Below are positions 53,563 through 64,000 of a stretch of DNA of 64,000 bases, piece after piece. The position numbers and the translations under genes are program-made. Each line of letters begins with the position of its first letter. Position 1 is the stretch's first letter. The stretch is from Trochalopteron elliotii (taxonomy: Eukaryota > Chordata > Aves > Passeriformes > Leiothrichidae), in the NCBI GenBank assembly GCA_024734555.1, contig JANPWX010000173.1, positions 1,021,293 to 1,085,292 of the forward strand, in the 5' to 3' direction. The notes below the pieces were generated by a model that was given only the letters and a program-made list of their open reading frames with translations, was not told where the DNA came from and made no database searches.

Positions 53563-53590
53563 GGTTAGGGTTAGGATTGGGATTAGGATT
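53563..53590 (+). repeat. Degenerate interstitial telomeric repeat (TTAGGG-like)
   Basis: The run ggttagggttagg followed by attgggattaggatt contains about four hexamer units of TTAGGG, two of them near-perfect and the rest with G-to-A or A-to-G changes. It is short and intronic. Confidence 0.7.
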
Positions 53591-54494
53591 TGTCCGTGGT
53601 AGCACTGCTCTAACACCGGTTTATGTGCACTGTGTGTGTGCTACCTGTAGTGCTGCAGACCCACCGAGTGTCTACAACAAAAGGTAGTATTTGCTTGTAT
53701 TTCACAAAAAAAGTCGACATGAGCCAGAAATTATTGCAATGTATTTCAGATCTAAGGGTATAAAACCAAAACAATGTTACTGAAATCTCTGTTTACAAAA
53801 CCCATAAAGCAGCAGAGCGTTTCCTCAAGAACCGGCGGTGTGGCTGTGCTGTGGGCATGGAGTTGCACTGGTGCATCTCTGGAATGCTGCCATGGTAAGA
53901 GGTATTTGAGCTGGTGTGGAGGGGAAGAGGGAGAGAATTCTTTCTAGCCCCACACAATCCTACTCACCATTTGTAAGCCTGAACACTCTTGTCTTGTAAG
54001 CAGAGGAACACAGAGCCCTTCATACAGAGCATGGGGATACCTTGCTGTTTGGTGAATGATGTGACTGCCCTCACAGATCTGTGGAGGCATGCCCTGGCAT
54101 TTAATTCTTAGCAATTCTTTGTTGTTATTTTCTTTAGTTAATCAATTGCATTTATATTTATCTACAGTTTTCTTCTAATATGTTTCTTGCTATAATACTT
54201 CATGAAGTAATTTATTTAGGTTTTCTTGAGCCTCTTTAACAAAGTAATAAATTTGATTGCATTGCTATATTGACTGAAATGTTACAGAGCAGTTAGTTTT
54301 TATTGTTTTTTGTAGGGTAAAATATGTGATTTTATTGTTCATTTTTATATCTCAGATATCATCTTTTATTAGAATTTTGAAATGTATCATCTTCAAGATA
54401 AGATTTATCCACAGTGCTAAGTACACATTTTAAAATGCTGATTATTTAACCTGTAATTCATATTAAAAGTCAAATTTTGGTTTTTCTCTTGCAG

Positions 54495-54760
54495 TATCTT
54501 TTTCTCGAGAAGCACTCATAAGAGTTGCAATATCCATCCCACCCCTTTTGCTTAAGGAAGGAAAGAGCAGCAATACCTGTCTAAAATATTGTGTCAAGAC
54601 TCTGCCTTATCCCTCTTTCCTTGTTCTTGGGTCAAAACATGGCAGGCAGAAGGGGAAAGGTTCCAGTCCTGTGTGGATGTATGTAGTTATTATATATAGG
54701 CAATTATTTTTAGTGAATAAACTGTGTATTATTTACGTAGTAAGTTTAGATTTCTCGTAA
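54495..54760 (+). other. ZNF407: Speculative alternative exon: acceptor plus 88 frame-compatible open codons
   Basis: A good acceptor (ggtttttctcttgcag, ends 54494) is followed by sequence that stays open for 88 codons in the phase that exon C would supply, ending in TAA at 54758-54760. The first residues would be VSFSREALIRVAISIPP. An AATAAA lies at 54716-54721, but cleavage after it would probably fall before the stop. No domain is recognisable and it does not match the C-terminus of ZNF407 as I remember it. It may be chance. Confidence 0.2.
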
Positions 54761-57700
54761 CTGCAAATTTAAAATTATTTGTTGATTTTGGAGTAAATAC
54801 AAAATCACAACTGTTTAAAGCTGTAATTTATGTAACTAATACTTAATATGCTCAAATACAACTTTTTCTTCCTAGGTGTTTTTCCTGGAAAGGTTTAATT
54901 GCTTGAAATTCCAAAGTTTCCTATGGATATCTAAGCCCAAAGAAAGATATGTCAGTTTTCTGTGGACACCTTACTCAAGCATTGTGTTTTTTCAGCAGCA
55001 ACTTTTGCACATTATTTCAATTCACTATGTGGTACTTAAGAATATTTCCTTCAATTTATATCTAACATATTGTTAACTAGGCCTCACCATGTTTAAGATG
55101 GGGTGTGGATGACTCAGGTGATGTGTTCTGTTTCCCCTTGTGTCATCATCTTTACTTTTCTCTACAGTGCAGTGCAGTCAAGGCAGTAGTGTTATGGGTA
55201 ACTTTTAAATTTTTGATTAGTCCAGCTGATATTTAAAGATGAAATATTTAAACATCACTGGAAATTTGGGGATTTTGACCCAAACAACCAATTTTTTTCT
55301 GCTGAGGAGCAATTGCAATCAGTGTTCAGAGGCTTCAAATTGTCATTTACATTCCTATAGTGAAGTAGCATTACTGATAAAAGTGTGCTTTATTCCTTTT
55401 TTAGTGTCATTTGAGACAGAGAAAAGATTGGGACACATGCTAAAGAGCTGGTTACATTTTTCAAAGAATGCAGTTATTAATTAATGCAATTCATAAACCA
55501 GTCTACACAGATAAACTAACTCATTGAAACTTCATTGTGATGTGGGGAAAAAAAGGAATAGCTGTAATTTTGAGGAAAATGCTCTGTATCTTTCATATCA
55601 AACTGAGACAGCAACTCCTTATCTTAAGTGTACAGTGAAAATTTACTTCTTGTCTTTGCAAAATAAGTTTGCTTTCTTTGTGTTGTGTGTCTGTGCAACA
55701 CAATTTGTTTACAAAACCCTGGTCAGTGATGAACTTGATAAATATTGGGAATGAACATTATTCTGATAGTAAGGCTCTCAAGATAAATGGTTGGACTTTC
55801 AATGTAAAAAAGTAGGAGATTTTGACAGTGGAACCTATGAAATTGTCATGAGTTTCTTTAATTTCTTAGTCTCCCCTTTTAAAAGTTTTTAGTGTATTTC
55901 AGGAGTAGAGAGGCAATATTATACAATTTAGAAGCAATCCAGATAATTTCAGATCTGTAGCAAGAGAGAGAGAGGAAATGGGGTAATTAAAGAGGAATTA
56001 AAGTCCAATTCTGTAAGCATGTTACATACTTAACTACCTTGTAAATATCCAGTCTCCTGATGAAATTGTATTGGATCCTCAGTTCAGACACGCATGTATG
56101 GATGAGGCCTCTTTCACACTTAGGTAGGAGCCAATGGAAGGGCCTGCAGCCAAGTCCCAGCCTCCCAAGGGACTAGTCTTCCCCTAAATTTCTTTTCGAA
56201 GTCAAAACTGGACCTGTTCTACTGTGATGAAGATGTGTGTTAATAGTGATATGCACTGCCTTTAATGATGTGGCAAAAGGAAATGGAAATTCTGCATAGG
56301 GCTTCATCTCAAAAAAATAGTTGCTGGTGTGTGTTAGGAAGAGAATGGGGGAACAAGCACAGGAGTGTACTCCTATGTTCCAAAGAGAAGAAACAGAGTG
56401 TTCCCCTTGCTGCTGTTGGCTGCTGATAGCAGTATTCTCTAAGAAAATCTCTTCTGTAACTCCTTTATCAGACCTGGTCAGCAGCAGTGCCAAATCTAAA
56501 ATTCCATTCTGCCTAACTGTGTCATCTCTTGCCTAGATTTGCTGGTCAGGGACATTATTCTCAAGCAGTATATTTTGTCAATAAAGATGGTTGGTAAATA
56601 CTGCAGCCTTAATTTGAATGAGATATATAAGCTGTCTGATCTGGCTCCTGGTAAAAACTCAGAATTTACAAATGATGCAAAGATGAAAAGGTGTGATCCA
56701 CAGTACCTCTGTTTCCTTGTGCTCTGTAGACCAATGTGCAATCACGCCTTTCACCTTAAGCAGGCAGAGGGAAGCTTTGCATAAATTGTGCTGTTTCAGC
56801 CTTCGTATCATAAAACCAGCAGACTGCACGAAGAAGAGAGCCTGGATAGGCTTTTCCTCATTGTCTAAAATTGCTCAGATGTAGATAGGGCAAATGTAGA
56901 ATCTGAATACCTCCTATAACTGGGTCATTTGTTGCCAGGGTTTGGGTAGAAGGAAGGATGTAGAGTGTTCCAGTGGAGTTTTATCATCAGGAATCATTAG
57001 CTGCAGGTGGCCTCAGCTTAAATAGCTCTGAACTTCGCCATCTTATGGTGGGAGACATTTGACCTTCATCTAGTCCAAGAAAATGAAGAAATTGGTTCGT
57101 CCTCATTCCCCATACATACTTTCTCTTCAGGACCAGCCAGGAGTTCAGCAGAGCTGACATTTGGCCTCTTCTTTCTTAATTTTAATAGTTGTCTTTGAAA
57201 GAAATTGCCAAATTATTAAATGTTTAATATCACAGCACTTAAAACATATAATTTTAAAACAGTCATGTATAATATTCTTTTATGTGCATATGTAGTAAAG
57301 TGCGCTTATATCTTCCTTTGTGTCTGATCATTAGCAGATATATTATAATGTCAATATATGCTATGAATGATATTTTAAACAAACCTTCTACTGACTTGGC
57401 TGTAAACTTGTGAAAAAACATTGGTTTCACCTTAAGGTTTTAATTTCCGTATGTTTAGTATAAAATCAATACTTTAAGAGTGACTAAAATAACAACCAGA
57501 CAGTATTTACTGCTTTTATGCTGAGCATTTCACATCAGAAGAATGTAGGAGGAGTGTCTGAGTTATAATTTAAACATTTATAACCATCATTCTACTTCAT
57601 CTGAGAAAGCTTACTTTATTAGGTCTAGAAATACAATCTATTCAATTAAAGCATTTCTCAGATAAGTACTCTGAGTGCTAAGAAGTATTTTCCTGAATCT

Positions 57701-58241
57701 CAGATATAGACACTCGAATCTGGCATAGTCCTTCACCATTAAAAGTCAGGAATGGTTTGTCTAATATCAATAAAGATCAGTTTAAAATTGCTGGAAAAGA
57801 ATGAAAGAATTGTGTCCACTACATTGTCTTTAAAAATAATGTTAAAAGCCTGAATATGGTTATTGGAGTGTCTCTTCATAGATGTATGAGCTAGATAAAG
57901 GGCATTTTGCCATAATGTGTCAGATTATTTTGACTTCAATTTTTCATGAGGCATGTTAAGTTAAGGTAGTGCCTAATGTGAGTAATAGTGACAGAATCTG
58001 ACCTTTGCATGTGATTTTTTTTTCCTTTTCTATAATGATAGTGAGCATCTGAAGTAAACCTTATATCAGCTAGAAAGTGTTACTTTTTGTCATTTTTCAC
58101 AGTGAACCAATTGGAGTAGGTTTTAAATCTCTTGTCTCGTGATCCATAGTCTTTCTTCTTTGTCCTGCCTTACTTTCCAAAACAGAGCATAACTAAACAC
58201 TTAGGAGTGATTGGTAAACCACTTCTTGGGTGAAAGGGTAG

Positions 58242-58279
58242 CACAACAAAGAAACAAAACAACAAACAAACAAAAAAAT
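58242..58279. repeat. (CAAA)n A-rich simple repeat
   Basis: A series of CAAA/ACAA units ending in a run of A residues. Simple repeat in the intron; no retroposon body was recognised before it. Confidence 0.8.
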
Positions 58280-60600
58280 ACACCAAAAGGTAACTCAAGT
58301 TTCTTGCCAGATGGTACAATTGGTCTTACACCGACTATGGCTCTAAAGCTGTAAAGATTTCATCTAGCAGTGGCACATTCTTTTCCTAGATTGTGAGTAT
58401 CAAGTTCAGAGATAAAAAAGAAGTGAAAGATTACAACCTTGAGTGCATTTCATTTTTGCCCATTCCAGCTTAAGGAAGGCTGTTCCAGACTGGTCTTGCT
58501 TAGTCCTGTATTTTTGTCTCATAACTTCAGGTTATTTTGCTACATGTCCTTGAAAGAATTCCTTTGTCTGTGTCATAAATCCTTGCCAAGCCTTTTCTGA
58601 CTGCACAGGATGCACATAGGTTTTGTATTGTCATTCACGCCAACAGTACGTCCTCTAAAGTGACACTATGTTTTCATTAGTAGGATATGGCAAAAATTAT
58701 TTTTAAATACGGGCTGGCATTGAATTTTATATTTCACTTTTATATATATAATGAATCTAAACCAGAACATGGGTACCTTGTAAGTATTTAGTCAAGGAAG
58801 GAAGCATTATATCCAGGTTTCTAAAAGTCAAATGAAGCCAAGTGGAAACGTAAACACTGTTTAGTGTTTGGCTTGATCCGGTGATGAAGTTAAGAGAGTT
58901 TTGTGAAACAATCAAAAATTATTTAGTCAAAAAGAGCAAGGCTGTAAAGTAGACAATGTCATATGAACTGGTAGGTCTCTCATTCTTGCAACTGCAGGCT
59001 GATACCAGAATCACCAGGACCAGCAATTTGTGCCTTTATTTGGTGATAAATTAAAGAGGCCTCTCTGAGCTCATACAAGCAGAAAGAAATGATCTCAGAC
59101 GTTTGTGAGTCACACTGTGTCTGATTAAGTTAAAGGTATAGGAGATGCAGAAAACTGCTGTGTGTGGCTATTTCTGATATATTGTGTTACGGACACTGCA
59201 GCAAAGACAGACGTTGTAGGTTTGGCATACAAACACAATGTTGTTTGATCTACCCAGTGATGCTGAATTGGTCAGCAAAAAGCATCAGTGACAAACTCTC
59301 AGCTGAATATACATTTATGGAGTTGACCAACAGTTTTAATGTATTTTCCAGGCAGCTGATAGTGTTTTCCATAGTCTAAGTCTGCTGAGACTGCTTCAAT
59401 TGCATTTATCACTTTAATAAAAACTAAGGAGAAATTCATGTTCTGTATTTTTCTTACATTTGACATACTATGATGATGGCTCTTCTTTGCTTTAAATCCC
59501 ATTATATTTCTAGAGATACACTTTTTCAGCTCTGGAAAGTGAGTGAGAAACTTTCTAACTGGAGTTAGATAACAGTTATATCTTTTCATGACTTACTGCA
59601 TTCATGCTGTTCTGAAATGGGGGACCATATTGCTCCTGGATATGGGAGCTGTGCTTGCATCCATTTGCTCTTCCAGGGGAGTGACAGACAAGACTCCACA
59701 GGAATACAATACTTCCTGTGTTTGGAGAGCCCTTAGTAAAACTTTAGAAGCAAGTAACTCAATTGTGAACTCTCTTTAATGATGTACTAGCTCCAAGTGC
59801 AACAAAGCAATTTGGTTTTTTACTTTGAGATACTATTCCTTGCTGGTTGCACTGTCCTGTAGTTTCATCACTGCTGAACACAGGGGAGCTGCTTATTAGA
59901 ATTGTTAACTAAGTTTTTAAAGACGCTGACAGATCAGTTTTGTTAATAATCAATATTAAATTTGCTTATGCTGTTCGGTTGGGACCTAAGTGTAACATGG
60001 TCCATAAAATTCTTTTAGAGCTTTGTGGATACTTTAATGCCTTGATGATTAATGAATTATGGTATATCATTGCTTTTTTCACAGTATTCATCATGTGTTA
60101 GTTTGAGTTGCAACATTTTCTTGCAATATACACTGTGTTGAATGCAACAAACCTATATATGAAATACTTGTACTTCTCTTAAGTACAATTTTCACTCTTA
60201 AGTGTAGATGTGCTGATATTTAAAGTGGTTGATTATTTTTGAGCAAAGCAGAACGTATCACACGGCAGCGGTGTGCTGGAATAGCATGCTGTACTACATT
60301 AATTCAGTCTGACAACTGTTTGTAGGTTTCATTCTGGGTCTGCACAAGTTCTATGCTTGTTTCACTTTTCAGCTGAAGGTGTTTTTTACTGCAGTTGTAT
60401 TATGGAAACGTTCCTTGATGTGGATTTACTTACAGTGGTGTAAAGGCTGTTTTTGTTTAGGTGGGTTCTTTGTCAGCCAAGTGTGCTGGACATTTTTAAG
60501 ACCAAAGCAACTCACCTCACTATCATAAGGTTTTTATCACCATTCAAGCTCTAGGACTGGTCCGGTAGCTGGACATTGCAGTGGTTTTGGAGTTTGTTAT

Positions 60601-60673
60601 TTTTGTTTGGTTTGGTTTGGGTTTTTTTGTTGTGGTTTTTTTTTTTTTTTTTTTCTTTTTTTCTTTTTCTTTG
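60601..60673. repeat. Long T-rich / polypyrimidine tract
   Basis: TTTGG units lead into about nineteen consecutive T residues and then T runs broken by C. Strong low-complexity tract on the sense strand; the open frame across it is compositional. Confidence 0.9.
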
Positions 60674-62166
60674 CTATTGGTCTAGCTGACTTCTTAATAG
60701 ATTGTTACAAGACTTCTTCTTGCATCAGTAGAGAAAATCTAAGTTACAGGCTGCTTTGCACAAGCCTTCCCTCAGCCTTCTCTTTTTTCTTTTTTTTTTC
60801 TAACTTGTATTTCTTGATTTCTTTTCCTGAAAAGAATAAGTAATGCAATTTTGTCTTGAAAGATAAGAGCTTATACCGGTTAAATAGTGAAATACAGTTT
60901 TCCATATTTATCTTATCATCTGCTTATCTAAAAGTAACTACTTTTGTACCTATGCAATCCAGGTTTATACCTTTTTGGAAAGGCATTTAAAATACCATCT
61001 AGTTTGCATTCATTGATTAGAGGAGTATTGTGTTGTTTAAATAGAGTATTACCAGCACTATGTTTAATAAATCCAGTAATATTTACAAGGAACTTCTTGG
61101 CCTAATTCAGAGTAGCCAGGAAAGCCTAAGCCCATGACTTCAGTGTTTTCAACTGGAGGAGAAATACTTCCAGGATATTATATTCTTGATTTAATATTTT
61201 GCAGAGTATATACAGATTTTAAGCAGGGATATTAGATGGCAAGATCAAACTGCAAAGGATGATGTACTCTCTGGCCCTGAACAAGAGCCAGAGCAGAACA
61301 CCATGTGTTAAAAGATTTCTAGTGAGGACTATGCACATACATGTTGCTTCTTCTGTTGTATAACTTTGATCTTTGTTAGCATGCCAAGAATGAGCCAGTA
61401 CCCTACAGTAGGGCTAGATAATTTCATAAACAGCCTATACTTCTCCTACAAACGTTGATTTACCTTTTATTATTAATCTTCCAGTTAAATCTAGTCACCT
61501 CTTCCCTGTGGTTAATTATGTGCAAGAAAGGTGTACTTTTGATCTAATGCTGTATTAGCTTTTCATAATCAATCAATTAAAATTCACAATTTAGCATACT
61601 ATAGGTGTAGTTTTAATACAAAGGAGAAATATTTTCTGAAACTTTCTGGAAATGCTGGAACTCACATAAATAAAAACAGGTGTGTTCTTCACAATACTTG
61701 CACTATCACGGGTTACATTTGCTACCTATTTTGGTCCTTTCCAGTAATACCCCATGTTCTGGGTCACAGTTAATGGCAATTTTCCTAATTTTGTTAATAA
61801 TACTAAATGTTAACCTATGTAGTCTCCAGACGTTGAAATTTGCAGGAACATATATGAAAGTTTTCAGTAACAGAATCCCTAGGAGACCTGTGTTAAGTGT
61901 ATAGTACAGCAGTTCATTAGAGTTCTAAATTTAAAACAAAATTACATGTCATGAAAATCAAGGATATTTTAGTCTTCCAGAATTTTTTGCTAATGCAATA
62001 AAAATTTTGCATTTCCTGTATTAACTTTATAAGTGTAATATAAATTAGCTTGACTTTAGTAGCTGCAAAAATCATGTAATAACATGTTCCTCCTATGCTG
62101 GTATTTAGAACCAGTTAAGTATTTTCATTGGAATTTTCTATTGTAGATTAATTATTTTTTTCCATG

Positions 62167-62209
62167 GGGTTTTTTTTTGGTTTTAGGGTTTTTTTTTGTT
62201 TTTTTTTAA
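62167..62209. repeat. T-rich tract with G breaks
   Basis: Three long T runs separated by gg, aggg and g. Low-complexity intronic sequence. Confidence 0.85.
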
Positions 62210-64000
62210 ATCTTGGAGAGAATAAAACACATTTTGCTTTTAAAACATTGAAGTCAGTTAAAATAGGCTTACTGATTTTTATCCAGAGTGTAAAGATTGT
62301 GATCAGTTTCTGGGTTGCTGCCATCAATATACATTTAGGTTATGCAGGATTTTGTCTTAATATGATCAGTCTTTATTTATGTAAAGTAGAATTCTGACAC
62401 CATTGATCTGTATTATTAAAATGCATAGAGCAGCTATCATATCCTGGGCTTCTGCTGAAATATGCTTTTAATTGAAGCAGAATTGTAGCAATATATTACT
62501 AATGTGAATCTAGTTAAAGAGTACAGCATTGACTGCAGTGCTTCATTGTTGTACAATGGGCTCTGTTTTGTGGGATTGAGTGTAAATGTTGTCATGTGTC
62601 TTTGAGGGGTGCTCAGTGCAGGAAGTGATCATATAAAGACTTTATTCTGGAAGATGTGCACTTACAGTTGACATGACACACAGTGTTTGTCCATGAGAAA
62701 AAAGGCTAGAGCTGTATGATGTTTGTATTTTAGAGAGATATTTTAGACAGACAGTTAATACTCTGAAAAGAGGGAGTTCATGCCCATATATAGCTTAATT
62801 GTGCCTTGGTATAGCAAATAATTCTGAAGAAGTCCTTTAACTTTGCTTTGTAGAAAAAGAAAAAAAAGGTGCTTAAAAAACGGTAGCTTAAAAAACAAGC
62901 TTCAGGTGAATAAAAACACTGAAGAGAAGCTGGAGTTTTTACACCTTTCTCCATCTACAGTGCAAAGGCCAGGCACTGTGACTCCCTGTGGTACATTTCA
63001 TGGTGTTCTTGCTGCAGAGTGACTCAGAAAAAAAGCCAAAATGTGAGGAAATAGAATTCTTACATTTACCATTTTCATGTGCCACAAAGTGCTAGGCTGA
63101 TTCACTTCAGTTCTTACCCATGAATGTCAGTGTTCATGTACTTAGTGCACAATTAAATTATTAACATTGATTTTCGGAGCATCAATTGAGACCTTCAATA
63201 CATATGCTAGTATTTACATGATAGGAACCTTAGTTTCAATGCTAATGAGGTTTTAGTCATCATGACCATGTAAAGTGTGTTGAAGAGCAAATGGGAAGTG
63301 AACATCTCAAAGAGAGTATATAAAAGAACTTTGGAAAAATGTGAAATCATGTTCGTGTCAACTGCTTTTCAAATGACAAGAACAGACAGATCTCCAATAC
63401 CATCGAAAGGTGGTACATTGGGAATGAACAGAAATGTGTGTATTTTGCTCAGTGCAACACTGGAGCAGTGTTTCTCACTGTCACAGGTTATTATTGTTGT
63501 GAGTCAGATTTAAAAAATCTTTCACCAGCTCTTTCCATTGGCTTGGGAAAGTATGTTATTCTTCTGAAAATGCAGGTATTTACAGGAATATTAGGAAGAA
63601 AGGAAGGGTATGGTAGGCAGTTGGCATATTTGGTAATACACAGTCATTAAAAGTTAGAAGACTTTCTCTTTTGACCAAAAATCTTTCAATAGTCTTGAAT
63701 AAATATTGCTGAAACTGTCAGAAATATCTGTTGTAGTCTAGATCTTGAATCAGATGGAGAGTATTGATAAGAAATGCTCTAGTGTTTCCATTGTTCCTGA
63801 TCAGTTATCATCATCTCTTCTTCCGTTCAGTGGGTTTCGTTGAAAGTTTCATAACTAGACAAGGTTGCATTTCATATGTTGTTGTTATTTGCAAAAAATA
63901 GCCTTCCACTCCCAAGTAAGTCAGGGATTTCAATTTTTAGGGACATATTGGTACATAAATACTGATACATGAGCAAAAAGAAATAAAAGTCAGTTTTATA

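Larger units (their letters stand above)
36474..64000 (+). other. ZNF407: Intron downstream of exon C (at least 27.5 kb; right end outside window)
   Basis: The intron starts with the donor gtaagg and has no confirmed acceptor in the window. I looked for the next coding exon, expected to enter in phase 1 and to carry a non-finger C-terminal region, and found no convincing one. A speculative frame-compatible exon is noted at 54495. The intron contains two antisense solo LTRs, an ancient CR1 fragment, a very AT-rich block near 45330-45590, a degenerate telomeric repeat, a G-rich tract and several T-rich or microsatellite stretches. The remainder, for example 55000-60600 and 62210-64000, is unremarkable AT-rich intron with no feature I can support. 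Confidence 0.7.

Noticed and set aside
53505..53687. Open frame containing a Gly-Leu repeat
   Set aside because: The repeat comes from the telomere-like DNA at 53563-53590, not from a protein-coding repeat.
60607..60843. Phe-rich 78-codon open frame
   Set aside because: It is an artefact of a T-rich low-complexity tract.

Overview
This window is vertebrate nuclear DNA, most probably from a bird. It is AT-rich and intron-dominated, with no bacterial-style gene packing. Its recognisable interspersed repeats are CR1-type LINE 3' ends plus two solo LTRs that resemble common avian endogenous retrovirus LTR families. I saw no Alu, L1 or B1-like elements. The species cannot be fixed from the sequence alone.

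The only gene I can support is a long C2H2 zinc-finger gene on the + strand, of which three internal coding exons are present: 1604-1687, 9891-10011 and 36295-36473. Spliced together they give 384 nt (128 codons) in one uninterrupted frame, encoding four consecutive zinc fingers. The residues match my memory of the C-terminal finger cluster of ZNF407, a large nuclear zinc-finger protein (about 2,250 residues in human). The other coding exons, the promoter and the 3' UTR lie outside the window.

Layout: 1-1603 is the end of an upstream intron. Then come exon A (one complete finger), an 8.2-kb intron, exon B (one finger plus the first half of the next), a 26.3-kb intron, exon C (second half of that finger plus a fourth finger), and at least 27.5 kb of a further intron that runs off the right edge. 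The introns hold microsatellites, two short tandem duplications (35 bp and 41 bp units), an 11-bp-arm hairpin next to a TAA tract, decayed CR1 fragments, two antisense LTRs (38928-39604 and 45994-46535) and a degenerate interstitial telomeric repeat (53563-53590).

I found no operon, CRISPR array, phage, toxin or obviously new molecular system. The observations most worth following are possible alternative 3' ends of the zinc-finger gene (read-through into the intron after exon C, and a frame-compatible acceptor plus 88 open codons at 54495), an unusual histidine spacing in the split finger, and small CpG-retaining patches that could be conserved regulatory elements. Most open reading frames in the window start or end at random and are intronic noise.
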